A stretch of 64,000 nt of DNA from Lactobacillus sp. W8174 (GCF_016100975.1 NZ_JACFRN010000007.1:1-64000), one strand, 5' to 3'. Numbered from the stretch's first letter, positions 8,233 to 16,820 are shown. Numbers and translations are program-made. Notes: a model not told the origin generated them from the sequence alone.

Positions 8233-8925
8233 GTGAAAAGGGTTGAAGATAATTTGAATAAAAAAATAAAGATGTTAATTGGGTTACTAATATGTAGCAG
8301 TTTGCTTGGGGCATGTAGTGTAAATCATAAATCTAACTCTAATGAAAGTTCTGTAAAAACTGTTCAAGTTAACAAAAAAGTAAAGTCAAAAAATACAATT
8401 CAAAAAAATAGTAATAGCAATGCTCCTCATAAAGTTGAGGCAGTTAGCAACAAGATAAGCCATAAGATGAATTTAGCTCAAATTAGAAAAGGCAATTATT
8501 CTAGCATTGCTGGTGAATGGAAAGAAGTTGCGTTTGCAAATAATCGGTATGACGGCAAAGGAATTACTTGGAGAAATATGAATAAAGTATATATTCAGAA
8601 TCTAAGAGTTACTAAAAATAAGATGTTTTTGGGTAAATACGAACTTGTTCGAGGTAAAAGATTGTCAGACGCTAATGATGTCAAAAAGTTTAAGCGAAAA
8701 CTAAAGTTTACTGTTCCTTCAAAGGCCAATAGAACGAAATATCCTCCGCTTACTGCATCTTCTGAAGGTGCGATTACGTGGAGTTTGGAATTTTACCCGC
8801 GGAATATTCCTATTGTGAGTCAAGTACATGGTCGATTTACAAAGGCTGTTGATACTAGAAAAGAGCGGATAACAATTTTCTGTAGCAATATGGGTGATAA
8901 CTTTATATTTCAAAGAGACAAGTGA
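8233..8925 (+). CDS. small putative lipoprotein of unknown function
   Basis: About 230 residues. A basic N-terminus leads to a hydrophobic stretch and a lipobox (LLGAC) near residue 28, so it should be lipid-anchored outside the membrane. A Ser/Asn/Lys-rich linker follows, then a beta-rich domain (about 95-230) with an SSIAGEWKEVAF segment. That segment recalls the RG-x-W motif of two other secreted proteins nearby (at 11196 and 13187). The start is either GTG 8233 or TTG 8254; neither has a strong ribosome site. The gene is 17 bp upstream of the next one, so the two may be cotranscribed. I do not recognise a defined family. Confidence 0.7.
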   Translation: MKRVEDNLNKKIKMLIGLLICSSLLGACSVNHKSNSNESSVKTVQVNKKVKSKNTIQKNSNSNAPHKVEAVSNKISHKMNLAQIRKGNYSSIAGEWKEVAFANNRYDGKGITWRNMNKVYIQNLRVTKNKMFLGKYELVRGKRLSDANDVKKFKRKLKFTVPSKANRTKYPPLTASSEGAITWSLEFYPRNIPIVSQVHGRFTKAVDTRKERITIFCSNMGDNFIFQRDK

Positions 8926-8942
8926 TTTATTAGAGGTGTGTA

Positions 8943-9719
8943 ATGAAACTTAAAGACTATTCTGGAATTAATAAAATAACTTTAGAAGATTTTTTATCTC
9001 TAAATGAGGAACAGGCAGTAAGATTCGATTTTTTAACTCAAGGAGAAGAAGCGGATCGAACAGAATTAACAAATAGCATTTATCATAAGCTTTTTCCTTG
9101 GTTTGATGAAAAAATGCATGCGGGTGATACGATAAATACCTATCGAATAGCAGTAAAAAAGTATTATGGTAAGTATTATCGCTTTTTAGACCGAAGGACA
9201 CAGTTAGAAATTATTGGTATTATAAAAAATTGTACACCGCATAATGATGACCAGATTTTTGAGTTTGAAGAAACTGATAAAAAGGGTAAACCATATTATC
9301 AACTCTGTAATAATTATCAACTAGGAAATTTCTTTATCTTGCCAGTTCAAGGTGGAATTAATCCTAAGAGGGCTCAAGAGCCGTACAATGATTACTTTGA
9401 TAAATTTCTAATTGTACTGAATGAACTTTATGATAGTAATTTTAAGAATGATTTTAAGAGTACTGATAAGTTGAAGAAAGCTATAGTATTTCAAAAAGAT
9501 TATTTTAAAAAATTTACTAATACTGTTGATTTCATTGATGAAAACTACCTATGGAATTTTGCAGCGAGAGATGCAGAGAGTAAATTTTCACTACAAGAAT
9601 TATCAAATAAATCAACTTTTGAAGACTACCTATTAGCAATTACAGATATTATCAAACAAAGAGGCAAAGAACTTTACGGTGCATTACATGTGAATGACAA
9701 TCAGAATACAATCTCTTAA
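8943..9719 (+). CDS. hypothetical cytoplasmic protein, 258 residues
   Basis: No signal peptide or membrane segment. The protein is rich in Asp, Glu, Lys and aromatic residues, with a WFDEK and a GKYYRFLDRRTQ segment in the first third and a predicted helical C-terminus. It looks like a soluble globular protein from the variable gene pool of lactobacilli. I cannot assign a family or function. GAGGTG lies just before the ATG. Base composition is as AT-rich as its neighbours. A weak terminator-like structure lies some 150 bp downstream. Confidence 0.7.
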   Translation: MKLKDYSGINKITLEDFLSLNEEQAVRFDFLTQGEEADRTELTNSIYHKLFPWFDEKMHAGDTINTYRIAVKKYYGKYYRFLDRRTQLEIIGIIKNCTPHNDDQIFEFEETDKKGKPYYQLCNNYQLGNFFILPVQGGINPKRAQEPYNDYFDKFLIVLNELYDSNFKNDFKSTDKLKKAIVFQKDYFKKFTNTVDFIDENYLWNFAARDAESKFSLQELSNKSTFEDYLLAITDIIKQRGKELYGALHVNDNQNTIS

Positions 9720-9867
9720 ATAAAAAAATTACAGCTTAAGTGTCAAAAAGATAGCAGTATGCAGGAAAATGGCCAGTATATATGGATTGTGTTACCGTCT
9801 CTCAACAGAATTATAAATATAGTCTTTAAAGTAAATAAAGACTAAAATAAAACAAAAACAGCGTTGA

Positions 9868-9906
9868 GACTCACGATGTGAATGCTGCAATACGCTGCTT
9901 TTTTGT
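9868..9906 (+). terminator. possible terminator
   Basis: CAGCGT and ACGCTG enclose a loop of about 27 bases and are followed by T6. The longer stretch 9720-10041 holds this hairpin and TGCAATGC repeat copy B, and otherwise nothing I can recognise. Confidence 0.55.
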
Positions 9907-9991
9907 GTATAATCTGGTAATCGACTAGGTATAGTACTCCCTTGGTCAATTATAAAGCTGCAAATTAACATTATATTTTATAATACAAAAA

Positions 9992-10014
9992 GCATTGCAA
10001 AATATAATGCAAAA
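9992..10014. repeat. TGCAATGC repeat, copy B (inverted to copy A)
   Basis: Reverse complement of the word at 7953-7975 with one difference. Located just beyond the 3' end of the convergent ribbon-helix-helix gene. Confidence 0.6.
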
Positions 10015-10041
10015 TGTAAAATGGAACTATAGGAAATTTAG

Positions 10042-10224
10042 TTACTTCTTTTTAGGTGTGTCTTCTAGATTGCTAAGAGCATATTCACATGCTTGAATCA
10101 CAAAACTAGAAAAAGTAACATCTTTTCCTTCAATTGCTGTTTCTATCTGCTTAATAAGACTTAGCGGGAAGCGAATAGTCTTATTTTCAGTTTCTTTTCG
10201 ATTTGATCTAATTTGAAATGCCAA
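10042..10224 (-). CDS. ribbon-helix-helix (CopG/Arc-like) DNA-binding protein
   Basis: A 60-residue protein with the pattern ENKTIRFPLSLIKQIE (beta-strand then helix) followed by a second helix FSSFVIQACEYALSNLE, typical of small RHH repressors. Such proteins often regulate plasmid copy number or neighbouring accessory genes and bind short palindromes as dimers. An excellent AGGAGG site lies just before the ATG. The TTGCAAT/GCAATGC words found upstream of this gene (10276-10288), upstream of the 8233 gene and at 7953/9992 are plausible binding sites. That link is inference. Confidence 0.78.
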   Translation of the reverse strand: MAFQIRSNRKETENKTIRFPLSLIKQIETAIEGKDVTFSSFVIQACEYALSNLEDTPKKK

Positions 10225-10274
10225 TTTGTTTACCTCCTGTTGGAATCATTGTAAGGAGTAATCTATTATAAATA

Positions 10275-10288
10275 TGCATTGCAAATAG
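10275..10288. repeat. TGCAATGC-related repeat, copy C
   Basis: TGCATTGCAAATAG lies about 50 bp upstream of the RHH gene on its promoter side. It nearly equals part of copy A. Candidate autoregulatory operator. Confidence 0.5.
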
Positions 10289-10459
10289 CAAGACAAGATA
10301 ATGAAAGATAGTCAGCGGAAGTGAATAAGTAAGTATTACTAAAAACACAATATACTTTTGCAATAGAGCTTAAATATACTAAATACATTTTTAGAGTAGG
10401 AGCTTTTATTGCCTAGTTTGTTCAATAGTAAGATTTGGAAATGTTAAAGGAGAAAGTTA

Positions 10460-11059
10460 ATGAGTTACAGTGATTTAGAAAATTGTGCAAGAGAGGTTAT
10501 GTCAAGACCGGAATTTTTAACTGACCATGAAGTATATATGTATATGAAACCGCAAAATGGAAACCAGAGAACTCAAAAATACATTAATGTTTATAATGTC
10601 AGTGCTCAAAGTGATGATTCAATTGTTTTATATGATAAAAATGGTGCAAAGATAGTTGAAATTTTTCCAGATGAAACTACTACGTTGAATGGTGTACCTG
10701 CAATAAATTATGGGGTTGATGAAAAAAATGGTAGGACAGCAGACTGCTACTTGACCACTGCATGTGTTGATTATTTTGGTAAACCGGATGACTGTTATGA
10801 ATTAGAAACGTTAAGAAGTTTTAGAGATGGTTTTATGCAGACTTCAACTGAAATGAAGGAAGCTGCTAAAAAATATTATGTAATTGCACCAAAGATTGTA
10901 GCAAAAATAAATTCTTTGCCTAATAAAGCTTCTGTTTATCAGAAAATGTATACGGACTTAGTACAAAAGTGTATTAACCTGATTAATAAAGGCAAAAATA
11001 AAGAAGCTTATGAAACTTATAAAGATTATTCAGAAGCATTAGAAGAGAAATATTTGTAA
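10460..11059 (+). CDS. hypothetical protein with a CFI-box-like motif
   Basis: 199 residues, soluble. The middle contains a Cys-rich segment, DCYLTTACVDYFGKPDDCYE, followed by LETLRSFRD. This matches the layout of the CFI box (C-[FY]-[IL]-A/T-T-A ... ELxxLRxFRD) found in many uncharacterised bacterial proteins. A helical C-terminus (about 130-199) follows. The function of CFI-box proteins is unknown. AAAGGAGAAAG precedes the start. It is probably transcribed alone from a promoter in the 10.3-10.4 kb gap. Confidence 0.72.
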   Translation: MSYSDLENCAREVMSRPEFLTDHEVYMYMKPQNGNQRTQKYINVYNVSAQSDDSIVLYDKNGAKIVEIFPDETTTLNGVPAINYGVDEKNGRTADCYLTTACVDYFGKPDDCYELETLRSFRDGFMQTSTEMKEAAKKYYVIAPKIVAKINSLPNKASVYQKMYTDLVQKCINLINKGKNKEAYETYKDYSEALEEKYL

Positions 11060-11103
11060 ATTATATTGTTCTTTGATGATAAATTTGGCTGGTTAAATAA
11101 AAA

Positions 11104-11951
11104 ATGAAAAGCAAGCACAAAATACTTAAACTATTAGTTTCTATTTAGTAATAGGAATTTTTGGTGGTATTACTGAAACTAATCCAATCAATGCTATGAA
11201 TCCACAAACCGTTAAAGCTAAAGAAAAAGAGAAGTATGTTCTTACTTTTTATCCAGACTATCAAATTAATTACGGACCATTTAGAAATGGGTCGCCAGAT
11301 TCAAATGATTATAAATACATAAAATTCCTAGTATCCGGTTTAAAACGTCGAGGCTATAAATTTAATTCAAATCTTTCTGAAGGAAAATGGCATAAACATA
11401 ACAGTAAGTTAGATAAAAAAGAAACAAAGAAATTAGCTTTTAAGATTAAAAAAACTCAGGTTGCTAATATAACTGAAAAAGAAAAATTGGTTGGAAAAAG
11501 ACTGAAAACAATACCTAAAAAACTTCGTGGACAATGGTTTAGTCCTCAAAATCTTCAGTGGACAATTAATAAAAAGCGAATGAATCGCACTGAACATGTA
11601 TATAAACAAGAAAAAAAAGATATTTATGTTGTACCGACTAGTAGTAATAGCGGCTATAGGTTTTGGGTAAAAAGTATTAAATATAAAAGCAGAAAGTACC
11701 GAGTTTTAGTCTATCAAAAATATAAATTTGTTCCTCAAGCAACAAATAATGCGCTTGTATATGAATTATATTCTAAAAACTGTTATTTAAGTGAAGAAGC
11801 AGCAAAATCTAGAAACCTTATATGGAAAAACATCAAATATCCAAATATTAACATGGTGTTTTCAACCTGGTTTCAAGGTAATCGACATAAACTAAGACTA
11901 AGTTATAAAGATGCGATTAGAATTTCAGAAGGATGGATAATCTCGTATTAA
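11104..11951 (+). pseudogene. secreted protein with frameshifted signal peptide
   Basis: The ATG at 11104 opens a signal-peptide start (basic residues, then KILKLLVSI) but stops at 11146-11148. In the frame of the downstream body, codons from about 11139 continue the hydrophobic core (FYLVIGIFGG) and run through a TVKA cleavage-like end into an open frame, whose first ATG is 11196 (251 codons). A one-base shift near 11136-11145 has therefore separated the signal from the body. The body is Lys-rich and carries a KTIPKKLRGQWFS segment also seen in the 13187 gene. An internal start at 11196 would give a protein that is not exported. No function is known. Confidence 0.7.
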
Positions 11952-11972
11952 ATTTTTATTTTAGAGGGTTGA

Positions 11973-12890
11973 ATGATGAAGTCATGTAATAGAAAAATCT
12001 TTTTAGTGTTGCTTAGTGTCATAACAATTGGAGTAGTAGAATTTGGGGTAGTGGATAATTCATTTACACCAATAGTCCAAGTCGAGGCAAAGAGTAAATC
12101 AAAGAAAAAAGTAAGAGTTAAGCATCATAAGAAAAAACGTAAAGAAAAAGTTTATTCCTTGGCAACAATTAAATTACCAGCAGGCTATACTTATGATCGG
12201 TTGACCAATGCATATGAAAATAAACCAAGTAAAGAATTTATCCAAGCTTGCATGTTAGGAGTTAAACAGAATGAGTTTAAACATTCTGAAAGTGCTAGTG
12301 ATGATAAAACCAAAATTGATCCTACTAAGATGACTAGGAAGCAAAGTGATGAAATTACTTCTTATACTTTGAGATTAATTAATGAAGCACGAAGTTATTT
12401 AAATTTAAAACCATGGATTAAAAGTGAAGGTACCCAAAGAATTGCGGATGATATTGCTCAGGAATATACTAAAAATAAAAAGTCAGTTTTTGATCCTGGC
12501 GATCATTATATTGAGGGAATAGTTCGCGCTGCTAAGAAGAATGGTTTAAATATAGATAACAATTACATTGAAGATCTGACTGGATTCGAAAGCACTAAAA
12601 AAATGACAATTTCTGAGCTTAAGTCAGAGATTTATGATGGCTTAATTGAAATGATATTTGGTTATGATGGCGGAGATTATTCAAAGAAAAGTTGTTATAC
12701 TGAATGGCTTCATGCTGGAAATTTGTTGAGCAATGCTGGTCACGAAATAAATGAACATGATGAATACTCTTATTTTGGTCTTAGTATTAGTCGTAGAGGA
12801 GATGAATATTCTGTTCATTATATTGGAATATCGTCATTTTTTGTGACGGGAGAAGGAGCAAGAGAAGCTATTGGTTCATTTAAGCCATAA
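11973..12890 (+). CDS. secreted SEC10/PgrA surface-exclusion domain protein
   Basis: 305 residues with a signal peptide (about 1-38, ending VEA), then a stretch very rich in Lys, His and Arg (about 40-62). The SEC10/PgrA domain follows (about 110-295), with DEITSYTLRLINEARSYL, LKPW, HYIEGIVRAAKKNGLNI and EWLHAGNLL. This domain belongs to the CAP-like group, is common in Lactobacillus extracellular proteins, and is named after plasmid surface-exclusion proteins. The Lys/His-rich segment probably tethers the protein to anionic cell-wall polymers. GAGGG precedes the start. Its exact role at the surface is unknown. Confidence 0.85.
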   Translation: MMKSCNRKIFLVLLSVITIGVVEFGVVDNSFTPIVQVEAKSKSKKKVRVKHHKKKRKEKVYSLATIKLPAGYTYDRLTNAYENKPSKEFIQACMLGVKQNEFKHSESASDDKTKIDPTKMTRKQSDEITSYTLRLINEARSYLNLKPWIKSEGTQRIADDIAQEYTKNKKSVFDPGDHYIEGIVRAAKKNGLNIDNNYIEDLTGFESTKKMTISELKSEIYDGLIEMIFGYDGGDYSKKSCYTEWLHAGNLLSNAGHEINEHDEYSYFGLSISRRGDEYSVHYIGISSFFVTGEGAREAIGSFKP

Positions 12891-13077
12891 AGAATATTTT
12901 TTGAGAAAATCATTTGATTCAAAAGAGTTATTTTTCATAAATAAAAAATTTATCGGTATGCCAATTAGATGAGACGATTAGTAAGTTTTTAAAACAAAGG
13001 AAACATTTTTATATAAAAAGTTCATCTCCTAGTTATAGGCAAATAGCCAATATTCGAAAGAATAATTTAAATTAATT

Positions 13078-13118
13078 AGCCTTGATTTATCAACGTTTTA
13101 CGAAGGTAAATCAAGGCT
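13078..13118. repeat. hairpin with CAACGTTTTAC-type loop, copy 2
   Basis: Perfect 12-bp stem (13078-13089 with 13107-13118) followed by T5. The loop TCAACGTTTTACGAAGG is related to the hairpin behind tRNA-Thr at 7696. It may act as terminator for the SEC10 gene or as a remnant boundary of the island. The rest of 12891-13186 shows nothing recognisable. Confidence 0.65.
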
Positions 13119-13186
13119 GATTTTTGTTATTAAATAATTGCAGAAATAGTTGGACTAACTAGGGATTAACAGACTTTTGCTGGTTG

Positions 13187-13825
13187 TTAATCCGTTGCAA
13201 TTTTATGATATATAAAATTATGATAGTGCTTTTGCTTATACTTTAAAGCTAGTTTCTTTGATTTATAAGAATGATCGGAAACATAAAAACCCGAAGATAA
13301 AGTTAAAATTTCATGGCCATTTATTTTTGAAACATTATAATGAACATTAGTTCCAAGGACTTGATTCCAGCCTCTATATACAACATAATACCTATTTTTT
13401 TCTTTGACAGGTTTTACATAATTAAGAAAAAGCCATGAAATTCTATTATGCCTATATCCCTTACTCTTAGGGTTAAGACTATGTTTTTTATAGACATGAA
13501 GGGAATTTGTCACTTTTCCATCTTTATATCGATAAATCATCTTATTTTTAGTAATAACTGTTTTTGTTAATGAATTGTCATCACTTGAACATGAATACCA
13601 AGTACCACGCATTTTCTTAGGAAAGGTTTTAGGGCTAACATGTAAATTTTTAAATTCATCAATATCTTTTTTGCTTGCGGCTTTTACTGTTTGTATAGAA
13701 TACGAGCTTTGAAAATTTATAGTTACAATAGCTCCAGCTAAAGTACCTATAGTTAAAACACAAGTTAACCATTTAAGTTTGGGCTTAACTTTTATTGAAT
13801 TTCGTTTTATTTGATTGATATTCAT
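13187..13825 (-). CDS. small secreted protein of unknown function
   Basis: 212 residues. A basic N-terminus and a hydrophobic signal segment (about 18-40) end near VKAA. The mature part is Lys/Tyr-rich and beta-like, with TFPKKMRGTWYS near residue 65, a counterpart of PKKLRGQWFS in the 11104 pseudogene. Small secreted proteins with this (P)KK-x-RG-x-W motif are common in lactobacilli but uncharacterised. A clean GGAGG site precedes the ATG. It is transcribed opposite to its neighbours, so it forms its own unit. Confidence 0.78.
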   Translation of the reverse strand: MNINQIKRNSIKVKPKLKWLTCVLTIGTLAGAIVTINFQSSYSIQTVKAASKKDIDEFKNLHVSPKTFPKKMRGTWYSCSSDDNSLTKTVITKNKMIYRYKDGKVTNSLHVYKKHSLNPKSKGYRHNRISWLFLNYVKPVKEKNRYYVVYRGWNQVLGTNVHYNVSKINGHEILTLSSGFYVSDHSYKSKKLALKYKQKHYHNFIYHKIATD

Positions 13826-14019
13826 TTATTCTACCTCCGTTAATTTATAGCTTGCGTACAACATTTGATACAAGTTTATTTCTAATTTTAATATTAAGCA
13901 ATATAAGCATTAAAAAATCTTACTGACACTTGTTTCAAGCCTGACAGTAATGATATATTGAGGGAAGTATGGTTTAATTTTTAAAATTATCAATTATTTT
14001 GAGAAAGAATAAATGCATC

Positions 14020-14874
14020 ATGAACATCCCATTAACTACTAAATTCATCAAAATTGCTGTTGCCACTTTAGCACTTATTACTACTAGCGCAACCGTTGCA
14101 CCAACCACTATTACTAATTTAACTACTATTTCAGCTAAAGCTAAGAAACATCACAAAAAAGTCAAGAAAACTAAAAAGAAGACTTACGTCATTGCTAAAT
14201 ACTACGATGAATTTAAACCCGGTTACAGCTACACTTACAACAAAAAGAAAGGTGTTTTCATTGGTCATAAAAAGAAGAAACACCATGCTTCAACCACTGA
14301 TTCCGATGAGCCAAGAGTTGAAAAAGCCACTAGCACTTATGATGTACCTAAAGTAAAAGAATTTACTAAAGATATTTTAAATAAATACCACATTTATGAT
14401 GAACGTTGGGCAAAAACTACATTAACATTCAATGACAGCAAATTAACTAACGAACAACAACAAATAGTTGAAAATGCCATTAAACAAATTAATGATTTAG
14501 GTATTGTCACCATAAAGAAAACTAACAAAGACGCAAGTATTAATTATGTTACAACTATAAACTACAATACTAATAGACTTGCTGAAACTAGAATTGAGTC
14601 AAGCGATGATTACAAAGGCTTAAGTCTAATTGAAAATACCACAGTATCTATTTTTATAAACAAATTTACAAATAAACATAATTTTAATTTAGTATTTAAC
14701 ACTGTTATTCTTCATGAAACAGGCCACGCTCTAGGTCTTAATCATACAGATCAAGATAAATATGAAATTATGTCACAAACAACATACGAAGATAAAATTA
14801 AAACCACTGACAATATTCACACAACAATTGACCAAGATTACATCAACGGTTTAGCTATTCTTTACCAAAACTAA
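14020..14874 (+). CDS. secreted matrixin-type zinc metalloprotease
   Basis: About 284 residues. A signal peptide (about 1-40, SAKA end) is followed by a Lys/His-rich wall-binding-like stretch. The C-terminal catalytic domain has HETGHALGLNH at about residues 232-242, the HExxHxxGxxH zinc signature of metzincins. A downstream Met in IMSQ is the likely Met-turn. The substrate is unknown; release or remodelling of surface proteins is possible. The start is the ATG at 14020 rather than the upstream TTG 13999, because it gives a standard signal peptide. A perfect palindromic terminator follows. It is the only intact member of a local array of three. Confidence 0.85.
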   Translation: MNIPLTTKFIKIAVATLALITTSATVAPTTITNLTTISAKAKKHHKKVKKTKKKTYVIAKYYDEFKPGYSYTYNKKKGVFIGHKKKKHHASTTDSDEPRVEKATSTYDVPKVKEFTKDILNKYHIYDERWAKTTLTFNDSKLTNEQQQIVENAIKQINDLGIVTIKKTNKDASINYVTTINYNTNRLAETRIESSDDYKGLSLIENTTVSIFINKFTNKHNFNLVFNTVILHETGHALGLNHTDQDKYEIMSQTTYEDKIKTTDNIHTTIDQDYINGLAILYQN

Positions 14875-14940
14875 TCCCTGTTGACAACATATCGACCATA
14901 TCAGTAATCATTACTGATATGGTTTTTTATGTTGCTAACT
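14862..14940 (+). repeat. direct repeat behind metalloprotease copy 1, with terminator
   Basis: About 78 bp nearly identical to 16000-16077. It contains a 13-bp perfect stem (14896-14908 with 14910-14922) and a T6 run. The pair shows that the metalloprotease unit was duplicated in tandem together with its terminator. Confidence 0.8.
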
Positions 14941-14974
14941 AACAACAACTACAATTTAGAAAGGAAAAATTATC

Positions 14975-15103
14975 ATGAAATTCACTAAAAAGTTAAAAGC
15001 AACAATCATTACCCTTTTAGCCTTAATCACAATGACACCAACTGCTTCCGTTATTCAATACCAAAGCAAAAATCGTTATTGCTCACAAAAAACCACAGTT
15101 TAA
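14975..15103 (+). pseudogene. remnant of a third metalloprotease-like secreted protein
   Basis: A 42-codon frame with AAAGGA upstream encodes a signal peptide like those of its neighbours. After the signal the frame breaks. The other frame reads AKIVIAHKKPQFKKF, corresponding to the post-signal region of the flanking copies, then stops within about 20 codons. The catalytic domain is absent. It looks like a decayed, truncated copy. Confidence 0.65.
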
Positions 15104-15173
15104 AAAATTTAATAAATAATATATTATAGAATTAAAATGATCATTATTTTTAATAACATAGAAAGAAAAAATT

Positions 15174-16012
15174 ATGATTAAAATTTTATCAAAATTAGTA
15201 AAGTCAGCTGTAACTTTGCTTTCATTAATAACTTTAACCAAAACAACTATACCAATCGTAGCCACTCCTACAACTATTCAAGCAAAGAAAGCCAAAAAGA
15301 AACACTATGTAACTGCCAAAAACAAACACCAATTTAAATTTGGCTACGCTTATACTTACAACAAAAAAAACATTGCTACATCGGACACAAAATGTCTAAA
15401 ATAGAACGTCAACAATTTAACATGCCAAAAGAACAAAAAATTCAAAAGGCTAAATCAAATTATGACGTTCCTAAAATTAGCAAGTTTACCGATAACGTAT
15501 TAAATAAATACAATCTATTAGATCAACGTTGGGCAAAGCTAACTATTAAATATAATGATGATAATTTATCAAGCAAACAACAAAAAATTGTTGAAGATGC
15601 TATCAATCAAATAAACAACTTAAATATTGTTAAATTAATCAGAACAAACAAAGCCAATGCCAAATTAACTTTTGCATTAAAAGACAAAAACAATGGTCGT
15701 GACCTTTTAGGTAATGCTTATACAGAAGATACTGGTCAACCATATCACGGTTTATTCATTTCTAAAACAAGTAAAATAACATTCTTTACAAATGAATTAA
15801 ATAAGCCAACAGTAACTAATTACGCATTAACCTTAAATAACTTAACTATACATGAAATTGGACATGCACTAGGACTAGATCATAACTTAGAAGATAAATC
15901 TGCTATAATGTATCCAACACTATACATTAAAAATATCAAAACTATTGACTCAACCCATACAGCTATTGACCAAGATTACATTAATCGTTTAGCGCTTTTA
16001 TACCAAAACTAA
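15174..16012 (+). pseudogene. secreted matrixin-type metalloprotease, frameshifted at a poly-A tract
   Basis: The first frame (15174-15404) has a signal peptide and the HYVTAKN...YTYNKK segment. The second frame (15392-16012) has the rest, including HEIGHALGLDH from 15851 and a Met-turn candidate in IMYP. The frames join at A8 (15363-15370): with one more A the reading continues as YNKKKHCYIGHK, matching YNKKKGVFIGHK of the intact copy at 14020. Either the gene is inactivated, it is switched by slippage, or the tract is a sequencing error. The catalytic part is otherwise complete. Confidence 0.8.
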
Positions 16013-16077
16013 TCACTGTTGACAACATATCGATCATATCAGTAATTATTGCTGGTATGGTTTTTTATGTTGCTAAC
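16000..16077 (+). repeat. direct repeat behind metalloprotease copy 2, with terminator
   Basis: Copy of 14862-14940 with a few substitutions. The terminator hairpin (about 16034-16060) is kept by mostly compensated or G-T pairs and followed by T6. Confidence 0.8.
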
Positions 16078-16195
16078 TTTAACTACAAACACGTAGAAAG
16101 AAAATTAATTATTATAAAAACTATTAACATAAAAAGATATAAAAATTCCGAGAATCATGGCACTATTTCTCCTTATTAATAGGAGGTTGATTTAA

Positions 16196-16638
16196 ATGAA
16201 AAAAGAAATTAGATCAAGTAAATGGGCTTTTCTTTTATATAAAGATAGTGCTCCAAAAGACTATTTTAATAAATTGGAAGGGTTACATATACCATTTATT
16301 TTAAATCCTTGGCATGATAAGGATATTAATTCCAAAACAGGTGAAATTAAAAAAGTTCATAAGCATGGGGCGTTTCACTTTGACTATTTAAAACCTATTC
16401 GCAAGTATCTGAAATGGTAAAAGGTGTTTTAAATGGTCCAGCACATGTTGAGGTAATAATGTCGCCTAAGGGCATGTACGATTATTTTACTCATGCAGAT
16501 AACCCTGATAAAACACCATATGATGTTAACGACATTGAAAGTGGCGCAGGATTTGATTTGGAAAAATTTTTAATTGATCAGGATCCAGAAGATTTTGTTT
16601 TTGGGCTAATTTTAAATAATTCAAAGCCTTTCAAATAA
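16196..16638 (+). pseudogene. rolling-circle plasmid replication protein RepB, frameshifted
   Basis: The first frame (16196-16420) encodes a pMV158/pLS1-type Rep N-terminus with SSKWAFLLYKDS, NPWHDKDIN and HKHGAFHFDYLKPIR. The second frame (from about 16402) continues with QVSEMVKGVLNGPAHVEVIM and YDYFTHADNPDKTPYD. A one-base deletion near 16400-16403 splits them. The total (about 147 codons) is shorter than the roughly 200 of functional RepB proteins, so the C-terminus is probably lost as well. AGGAGGTTG still precedes the ATG. A remnant of an integrated small plasmid or related element. Confidence 0.85.
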
Positions 16639-16791
16639 GTCATAATATGACAGCATTTGAACGACTTTTATTTCTTACTTATATGAATAAATATAGCTAA
16701 TTAGATAAAAGCTTTATGATAATCTAGAAATGTTTTGCGTATATAAAGTTAGAATAAAAACTGTTTCAATTATTAAATTTTACCTACATAA

Positions 16792-16820
16792 ATGACATGT
16801 ACACAAAGAACATGTATAAT
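16792..16820 (+). promoter_or_regulatory. higBA promoter with duplicated ACATGT operator
   Basis: ATGACA (16792-16797), a 17-bp spacer and TATAAT (16815-16820). Two ACATGT palindromes (16795-16800 and 16810-16815), 15 bp apart, lie across the promoter. They are plausible HigA binding sites. Confidence 0.65.

Noticed and set aside
7953..10288. CRISPR-like repeat array
   Set aside because: The repeats are few, in both orientations and unevenly spaced, with no spacer structure or cas genes; they fit operators or iterons.
13999..16077. Insertion-sequence explanation for the repeated segment
   Set aside because: The repeats contain metalloprotease genes and terminators, with no transposase or terminal inverted repeats; tandem duplication is simpler.
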